Assembly: GCA_938023735.1 (NCBI GenBank) | Contig: CALJDK010000064.1 | Span: 1-44,917, forward strand | Source of the DNA: an uncultured Acidimicrobiales bacterium | Lineage (GTDB): Bacteria; Actinomycetota; Acidimicrobiia; Acidimicrobiales; SHLQ01 | Reading direction: 5' to 3' | Length of the DNA: 44,917 nucleotides | Position numbers and translations under genes: made by a program | Part shown: in pieces, positions 40,044-44,917 of the stretch | Numbering within the stretch: the stretch's first letter is position 1 | Layout of the letters: each line of letters starts with the position of its first letter | Notes under the pieces: generated by a model | What the model saw: only the letters and a program-made list of their open reading frames with translations | The model's database searches: none | What the model was told of the DNA's origin: nothing

Positions 40044-41619
40044 CGACGCTTGGACGGTGTTGCTCACGAAGCACCCGTTTGAGGACCTTCCCTACCGCTG
40101 ATCGAGGAAGTTCCTCAGATTGCAGGGTCCAGCTTTTGGGTGTCTTGTAACCAGCGATAAGGGTCCGAACGTGGGCGTCGAGTTCGGCGGCACTCACCGC
40201 CGACGGGTCGCATTGCACGATGGCGTGCACCCGCTCACCCCATTGCGGGTCTTCGAGACCGATCACCGCAGCTGCGATGACTTGGTCGTGGGACGCGATG
40301 GCGTTCTCCACCTCGAGCGAATACACGTTTTCGCCACCGCTGACCACCATGTCCTTCACCCGGTCGGCAAGGTACACGTAGCCGGCATCGTCGAGTCGGG
40401 CGGCATCGCCGGTCCGGTACCAGCCATCAATGAGCGAATCGGCGGTTTGGGTCGGACGTTTCCAGTACTCGGTCAGAAGCGAATCAGACGATAGCCAGAT
40501 CTCGCCGACCTCTCCCGCAGCGGTCGGTTCTGCCGTGGTCGGGTCGCGGAGTTCGAGGGCTACGCCAAGCGCTGGTCGTCCAACCGATTGCAGTTGCGTG
40601 CCGCCGCGACGATGGTCGGCTTGGGTCAGTGCAGTGGCCACACCGCAGATCTCGGTCATGCCGTATGCCTGATGCAGGCCAGCGTTGGGTGCGGCCTCCT
40701 GAAGTCGGGCGAGCAACTCCGGCGGCATCGGTGCGGCCCCGTAGACGATCAGTTGCAGAGATTGCAGCATCGCCAGACGAAAATCCTGGTGGTCGAGCAT
40801 CATCGTCAACATCGTGGGCACCGCGCCGATGGCGGTGATCTGTTCGGACTCGATGACCCGGTTAACCCGGCCGGGTTCGAACGTGGGCAGCACGACGGTC
40901 CGTCCGCCTGCGGGGAGGTAAAACGACCACGACGATGATGCTCCAACATGGAACATCGGCATGAACGACAGATAGCTCTGGCGCTCGCCCAGGTCGACGA
41001 TCGGCTGCATTCGATAGCAGCTCAACGTGATGGCCCGTTGGCTCAGCACGACACCTTTTGATCGGCCCGTGGTGCCACCGGTGTACATTAGGACTGCAGG
41101 TGCGTCGGGTGAAGGCTCGGCCGGAAGTTTGGCGCCAGCCTGGGCCGCCAGCAGCTCCGACAGCTTGGCGTCATGGGGCACGTCGGAGTTTGCCGACCCG
41201 GCGGTGTCGTCGAGAACCACGGTATGGAGCCTGGGAAGCTGTCCGCGCAACCGGTCGATCGTCGCAGCGTAGGCGGGGTCGATAACGATTGCCGTCGACT
41301 CGGCGTCGGTGAGGATGTCGACGATCTCGGGCTCAGCAAGGCGGGTGTTGATGGGGTTGATGATGGCCGCCCCGGCACAGCAGGCCCGCCAGAGCTCGAC
41401 ATAGGTGTGGCTCGCGTCGGAGAGCACCGCCAGATTGTCGGCGGGGGTAAGACCGAGCGAGGAGAGCGCAGCTGCCATTTGCGCGACTCGGTCGAGGTGT
41501 TCTCGGTAGGTCGATCGATACTCGCGCTCGAGATCGACGACGGCTTCGAGGTCGCCGAAACGACTGACCGAACGGAGCAACCGCCCAAAATTGAGCTCGC
41601 CGGACTTTCCCTTATGCAT
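40036..41619 (-). CDS. Acyl-CoA synthetase (AMP-forming)
   Basis: Adenylate-forming ligase, 527 aa. The phosphate loop MYTGGTTGRSKG, the AYGMTE adenine motif, TGDAA before the hinge, and the C-terminal Lys in RSAVGKVLKRVL are present. It is of the general FadD/feruloyl-CoA-synthetase-like sort. It is divergent from the Rieske gene at 41670; a perfect AGTATAG-AA-CTATACT palindrome lies in the 50-bp gap, 5 bp before its ATG. Which acid it activates is unknown. Confidence 0.9.
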   Translation of the reverse strand: MHKGKSGELNFGRLLRSVSRFGDLEAVVDLEREYRSTYREHLDRVAQMAAALSSLGLTPADNLAVLSDASHTYVELWRACCAGAAIINPINTRLAEPEIVDILTDAESTAIVIDPAYAATIDRLRGQLPRLHTVVLDDTAGSANSDVPHDAKLSELLAAQAGAKLPAEPSPDAPAVLMYTGGTTGRSKGVVLSQRAITLSCYRMQPIVDLGERQSYLSFMPMFHVGASSSWSFYLPAGGRTVVLPTFEPGRVNRVIESEQITAIGAVPTMLTMMLDHQDFRLAMLQSLQLIVYGAAPMPPELLARLQEAAPNAGLHQAYGMTEICGVATALTQADHRRGGTQLQSVGRPALGVALELRDPTTAEPTAAGEVGEIWLSSDSLLTEYWKRPTQTADSLIDGWYRTGDAARLDDAGYVYLADRVKDMVVSGGENVYSLEVENAIASHDQVIAAAVIGLEDPQWGERVHAIVQCDPSAVSAAELDAHVRTLIAGYKTPKSWTLQSEELPRSAVGKVLKRVLREQHRPSVAT

Positions 41620-41624
41620 AAGAC

Positions 41625-41640
41625 AGTATAGAACTATACT
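41625..41640. promoter_or_regulatory. Perfect palindrome AGTATAG-AA-CTATACT between ligase and Rieske genes
   Basis: A perfect 7+2+7 inverted repeat in the 50-bp divergent gap. The right arm ends in TATACT, a good plus-strand -10 box, and its complement gives the same hexamer on the minus strand, so the element looks like two back-to-back promoters under one operator. It differs from the CTAGCG family and may answer to another regulator, for instance the MarR protein at the right edge. Confidence 0.65.
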
Positions 41641-41669
41641 AAATCAAAACACTTTTGGGGGTACTTGGC

Positions 41670-42716
41670 GTGAAGCCGATGAAGGATTGGCCATACCGCA
41701 ACTTCCCGACGAGTTGGTTTGTCGTCGGGTTCTCCTGGGATCTTGCTCCCGGAGAGGTGAAGTCGCTTGAGTTCTGCGGCGAAGACCTCGTCATGTACCG
41801 CTCTGAAGAGGGCGAGGTGCGGGTCGTCGATGCGTATTGTCCGCACCTCGGCGCACACTTTGCGCACGGCGGATGCGTGGTCGGAGAGACCATCAAATGC
41901 GCCTGGCACGGATGGCGCTGGGACGGAGAAGGACGCAACGTCGAGATCCCGTTTAAAGACGAGCCCAACATCACCGCCCGCTTGCGAACTTGGCATGTGC
42001 GCGAACGCGACCACGTCATTCTGGTGTGGCACGACAGCGAGGGCCGAGATCCCGACTGGGAATACCCCGGCGTCCCCGAATTCTCCGACCCCGAGAACTT
42101 CTCGCAACCAACCGAGCATCCCGACGCAGCGATTAACTACGGCGAGCTACGTGTCAACCCACAGCTCCCGATCGAAAACGTTGCCGACCCAATGCACTTC
42201 GCGCAGGTCCACGGCTCGGACCGGCCGGCCGAGTCGGGCGAGATGGAGTTGGACGGCGAGTACCTTCGAGTGCTTTTCCGGATTCACTTCGGTGGCGGCA
42301 AAGAAGAAACCTGGCTCACGCCCGACGGTGAGATGTGGGGCACCGTCGAGGGCGAACATTGGGGGCTTGGCCTCGGTGTTGCTCGGCTCGAGGTAGCCGG
42401 CATGACCGTTGCTCAGATGGTCGCCACCACACCGATAGACCACGTCAAGTCGATCGCTCGCACGTGGATCGCAATTTCCCGTGACCCGTCGGGAGGAGAG
42501 GGATTCAGCGACGCTGCCGTCGTCTTGATGCGCGAGCAGGTCAAACAGGTTCGGCGCGATTTCGCCATCTGGGAGAACCAGCGATACGTCGACAAACCAC
42601 TTTTCGTGTTTCCCGAAGAACGCAACTTCTACGAACTGCGCAAATGGTTCCGTCGGTTCTACCCCGAGGGCGACGGACCGGCCGAGCAACCGGTCGAGAT
42701 CGGCGCCGGCACCTAG
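41670..42716 (+). CDS. Rieske oxygenase, KshA-like single-component type
   Basis: Rieske non-heme iron oxygenase of 348 aa. Cluster ligands are Cys57-x-His59 (CPHLGAH) and Cys77-x2-His80 (CAWHGW). ENVADPMHFAQVHG supplies the iron-site Asp and His. The C-terminal WENQRYVDKPLF and the RKWFRRFY end are what I recall of KshA (3-ketosteroid 9-alpha-hydroxylase) and related oxygenases. The frame begins at TTG 41655, but GTG 41670, with TTGGGGG spaced about 8 bases before it, is the better start. A steroid-like or alicyclic ketone substrate is a guess by resemblance. A reductase partner (KshB type) is not in the window. Confidence 0.87.
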   Translation: MKPMKDWPYRNFPTSWFVVGFSWDLAPGEVKSLEFCGEDLVMYRSEEGEVRVVDAYCPHLGAHFAHGGCVVGETIKCAWHGWRWDGEGRNVEIPFKDEPNITARLRTWHVRERDHVILVWHDSEGRDPDWEYPGVPEFSDPENFSQPTEHPDAAINYGELRVNPQLPIENVADPMHFAQVHGSDRPAESGEMELDGEYLRVLFRIHFGGGKEETWLTPDGEMWGTVEGEHWGLGLGVARLEVAGMTVAQMVATTPIDHVKSIARTWIAISRDPSGGEGFSDAAVVLMREQVKQVRRDFAIWENQRYVDKPLFVFPEERNFYELRKWFRRFYPEGDGPAEQPVEIGAGT

Positions 42717-42720
42717 CGCC

Positions 42721-42751
42721 GAGCCGGTGCGCAGCACCCCTGAAGCGGCTC
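42721..42751. terminator. Possible stem-loop after Rieske gene
   Basis: GAGCCG (42721-42726) pairs with CGGCTC (42746-42751), enclosing a smaller GGTGC-GCA-GCACC stem. No T-run follows, so a terminator is only a weak suggestion. Confidence 0.3.
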
Positions 42752-42804
42752 TTGCAGCCATGAACAACCCGAGAATTTGAGCGAACGAAAACGGAGAAAG
42801 AGCT

Positions 42805-44403
42805 ATGAACGATCTACCAGCAAATGTCTCAGACGCACTTCGACGCCGAGTTGAAGCCGACGGAGACGAACCGTTTGTCCGACTCGGCGGCGAGTGGGCG
42901 ACGACTAAAGAACTCGATGCCAAAGCCAACGATGTCGCGGGCGCTCTCTCAAAACTCGGTGTCGTCAAAGGCGACCGGGTTGCGATCTTGCTTCCCAACC
43001 GGTTCGAAATCATCGACCTGGTGTTTGGCTGTGCTCGACTGGGCGCAATCGAAGTGCCGCTCAATGCGTGGCTCAAAGGCGACTTCTTGAAGTACCAGCT
43101 CGCCGACTGCCAGGCCAGCGTGCTGATCTGCGATACCGCAGGGCTCGGATCTGCGGCTCCGCTTCTAGGCGAAACCAGCATCGAACATGTCCTCTGTGTC
43201 GACGAGTCGGAAGATCCGCCCGAAGGGGTGACCGTGCTCGACTACCACTCGCTGGTCGCCGAAAAGGTAACCCCTCCCGAGGTCGAGATCGCAACATCGG
43301 ACATCATGGCGATCATCTACACCTCGGGCACAACCGGCATGCCGAAGGGCTGCATGTTGTCGCACGGCTACTTCGTCGCCGGTCCATCGGGGCAGATCGA
43401 ACGCGGTTGGGTAACTCCCGGCGACAGAACCTTTACCTCGTGGCCGTTGTTTCACACCAGCGGCCAGGTCATCGCACTCATGGTGTCGCTGTTGGTTCCG
43501 CGCGGCTCGGTGGTCTTTACCGAACAGTTCTCCGCATCGAGCTACATCGACGAAGCCCGCGACGCAGGAGCCACGGTGTTGGCCGGCGTTGGTTTCATGG
43601 GCTCGGCCATCATGGCGACACCCGAACGCGACGACGACAAGAACAATGACTTCCGCCTTGCAATCTGGATTCCCATGGCACCCGCCGACCAGATCGCGTT
43701 TGAGGAGCGCTTCGATACCGCCGTGGTCGCCGAGTCCTACGGACAGACCGAGTGTTTCCCCGTCACGATGTCCGAGCTGACCTCGGGTCGACAGCGAGCA
43801 ACCATCGGCACCCCCTCACCCAGCTTCGAGGTTCGGTTGGTCGACGACGACGACAACGACGTGCCCGTCGGCGAACCCGGCGAAATCGTCGTTCGCCCCA
43901 AACGCCCCTACGTGATGTTCTCGGGGTACTGGGGCAAGCCAGAAGCGACGGTGCAAGCTTCTCGGAACCTCTGGCATCACACTGGCGACCTTGCGAAACA
44001 AAACGAGGCCGGACAGTTCCTCTTTGTCGATCGAAAGAAAGACGCGCTGCGGCGACGCGGTGAGAACATTTCGTCGGTCGAGCTGGAGGCGGCAATCATG
44101 GCCGCCGAAGGTGTCGAGGCCGTCGCGGTGTGCGCGGTGCCTTCCGACATGACCGAGGACGACGTGAAGGCCGTCCTTGTGGCTGGCGAAGGGGCTGAAC
44201 TCGAACCGGAAACGCTCTTCGCGTTCTTCAAGGAGAACCTGCCCTACTACGCGATTCCCCGCTACGTGCACGTTCGCGAGGAACTCCCCGCAAACGCCCT
44301 CGGCCGAGTGATGAAACACGTGCTTCGCGACGAAGGAGTAACCGACGCGATGTGGGACTTTACGGCGCTCGGGTTCACGATCTCGCGCGAAGAACAGCGC
44401 TGA
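42805..44403 (+). CDS. Acyl-CoA synthetase (carnitine/crotonobetaine-CoA-ligase-like)
   Basis: AMP-forming ligase, 532 aa. The phosphate loop IYTSGTTGMPKGCMLSH, ESYGQTE adenine motif, HHTGDLAK before the hinge and RRRGENISSVELE are intact. The catalytic Lys position near the end (ANALGRVMKHVLRDEG) is shifted relative to FadD and resembles CaiC-like ligases. ATG 42805 is preceded by GGAGAAAGAG. It follows the KshA-like gene by 88 bp. It is the fourth CoA ligase in the window. Confidence 0.88.
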   Translation: MNDLPANVSDALRRRVEADGDEPFVRLGGEWATTKELDAKANDVAGALSKLGVVKGDRVAILLPNRFEIIDLVFGCARLGAIEVPLNAWLKGDFLKYQLADCQASVLICDTAGLGSAAPLLGETSIEHVLCVDESEDPPEGVTVLDYHSLVAEKVTPPEVEIATSDIMAIIYTSGTTGMPKGCMLSHGYFVAGPSGQIERGWVTPGDRTFTSWPLFHTSGQVIALMVSLLVPRGSVVFTEQFSASSYIDEARDAGATVLAGVGFMGSAIMATPERDDDKNNDFRLAIWIPMAPADQIAFEERFDTAVVAESYGQTECFPVTMSELTSGRQRATIGTPSPSFEVRLVDDDDNDVPVGEPGEIVVRPKRPYVMFSGYWGKPEATVQASRNLWHHTGDLAKQNEAGQFLFVDRKKDALRRRGENISSVELEAAIMAAEGVEAVAVCAVPSDMTEDDVKAVLVAGEGAELEPETLFAFFKENLPYYAIPRYVHVREELPANALGRVMKHVLRDEGVTDAMWDFTALGFTISREEQR

Positions 44404-44555
44404 GTTGCGCATCGATCCGACCCAGGCCCCGCAGGCACGGTTCACGGCCAGCCCTGCGAGTTCGGCTACGCTGGGTGACTTCAAAGCACTCGGTGCGGCC
44501 GTTTTAGACATGATGGCGTCGGCCGACCGATCAATCGAAAGCTCGAGGAACTGAC

Positions 44556-44917
44556 TTGTCAGACGAATCGCGGGGTGACGCTGAGCGGTTGGCGAATGTC
44601 GCTGCCCATTTTCAGAGTGCTCCCGAGCTGCCTTACATGGTTGCGGTCGGCGCAGTGAGTCAGATCTACAAACACATTGCCAGTTCAGCTGGGTCGGTCT
44701 TGAACGACTTCGGGTTGACGATGCCCCGTTTCGAGGTCCTCGCGCTGCTCGACCAAGAACCCGGGCAGATGTCGGTCGTAGAGCTAAAGCGGGCCACGCT
44801 CATCCACCCACCGACGATGACGTACACGATCGATTGGCTTGAGGAACGCGATCTCGTTAGCCGCGAGCACGACAAGGTTGATCGGCGGTCGATCATCGTG
44901 CACATCACCAAAAAGGG
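44556..44917 (+). CDS. MarR-family transcriptional regulator (partial, cut by window end)
   Basis: The frame from TTG 44556, preceded by GAGGAA with a 5-base gap, encodes at least 120 aa of a winged-helix regulator. The core FGLTMPRFEVLALLDQEPG is followed by the recognition region (VVELKRATLIHPPTMTYTIDWLEE) and wing RDLVSREHDKVDRRSIIVHIT, typical of MarR proteins. The gene continues past the window. MarR proteins often control neighbouring aromatic or lipid catabolic genes; the perfect palindrome at 41625-41640 is one possible target. ATG 44637 is an alternative start but would drop the first helix. Confidence 0.82.
   Translation, partial: MSDESRGDAERLANVAAHFQSAPELPYMVAVGAVSQIYKHIASSAGSVLNDFGLTMPRFEVLALLDQEPGQMSVVELKRATLIHPPTMTYTIDWLEERDLVSREHDKVDRRSIIVHITKK

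Overview
The window looks like a catabolic island from a moderately high-GC actinobacterium. The gene families (P450s with small ferredoxins, FadD/FadE/MaoC beta-oxidation sets, an NDMA/mycofactocin-type alcohol dehydrogenase, a thiolase-like/DUF35 pair, HAAT-family ABC parts) fit mycobacteria-like or Acidimicrobiia-like lineages. I lean to Acidimicrobiia, but that is inference; no rRNA or other phylogenetic marker is present. No tRNA, rRNA, CRISPR array, insertion sequence or phage gene was seen, and no stretch over 300 bases lacks a gene.

Layout. 108-1694 (-): a KefB-type cation/proton antiporter, probably housekeeping. 1872-5386: a CYP124/125-like P450 (+), then a decayed F420-type nitroreductase tail, a second P450 and an SDR (all -). 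5507-10546 (+): a DapB-fold reductase, then an AveC-like membrane protein overlapping a NorD-like VWA protein, followed by a NorQ/CbbQ-like AAA+ ATPase. 10552-12877 (-): two MaoC-fold hydratases and an HpaB-family flavin monooxygenase. 13027-17154 (+): a substrate-binding lipoprotein, an aldehyde dehydrogenase and an alcohol dehydrogenase. 17206-19330: cupin (-), 2Fe-2S ferredoxin and enoyl-CoA hydratase (+), SnoaL-like protein (-). 19501-23120 (+): acyl-CoA ligase and dienoyl-CoA-reductase-like flavoenzyme. 23252-30150 (+): a small unknown protein, Rieske oxygenase, 3Fe-4S ferredoxin with a third P450, acyl-CoA dehydrogenase, DUF35/thiolase-like pair and an SDR. 30155-32478 (-): FadD19-like ligase and a TetR regulator. 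32734-38288 (+): TPP-dependent E1 alpha/beta and a LivH-LivM-LivG fusion followed by LivF. 38412-44403: a Baeyer-Villiger monooxygenase (+), an acyl-CoA ligase (-), a KshA-like Rieske oxygenase (+) and a fourth ligase (+). A MarR regulator runs off the right edge.

Together the genes describe import of a hydrophobic or carboxylated substrate, oxygenation (three P450s, two Rieske oxygenases, one BVMO, one HpaB-like enzyme), alcohol-to-aldehyde-to-acid oxidation, CoA activation by four ligases, and beta-oxidation with a probable retro-aldol step. Steroid-, terpenoid- or other alicyclic-isoprenoid-like substrates fit; the exact substrate cannot be read from the sequence.

The most notable unreported-looking signals are (i) a repeated 14-bp operator, consensus CTAGCG-N2-CGCTAG, at six places in front of catabolic genes and of a TetR gene, suggesting a local regulon; (ii) the AveC-like/NorD-like/NorQ-like gene set without any nitric oxide reductase; (iii) a thiolase-like protein with Ser at the nucleophile position beside a zinc-ribbon-degenerate DUF35 protein; and (iv) a three-domain permease-permease-ATPase fusion whose likely binding protein lies about 20 kb away.
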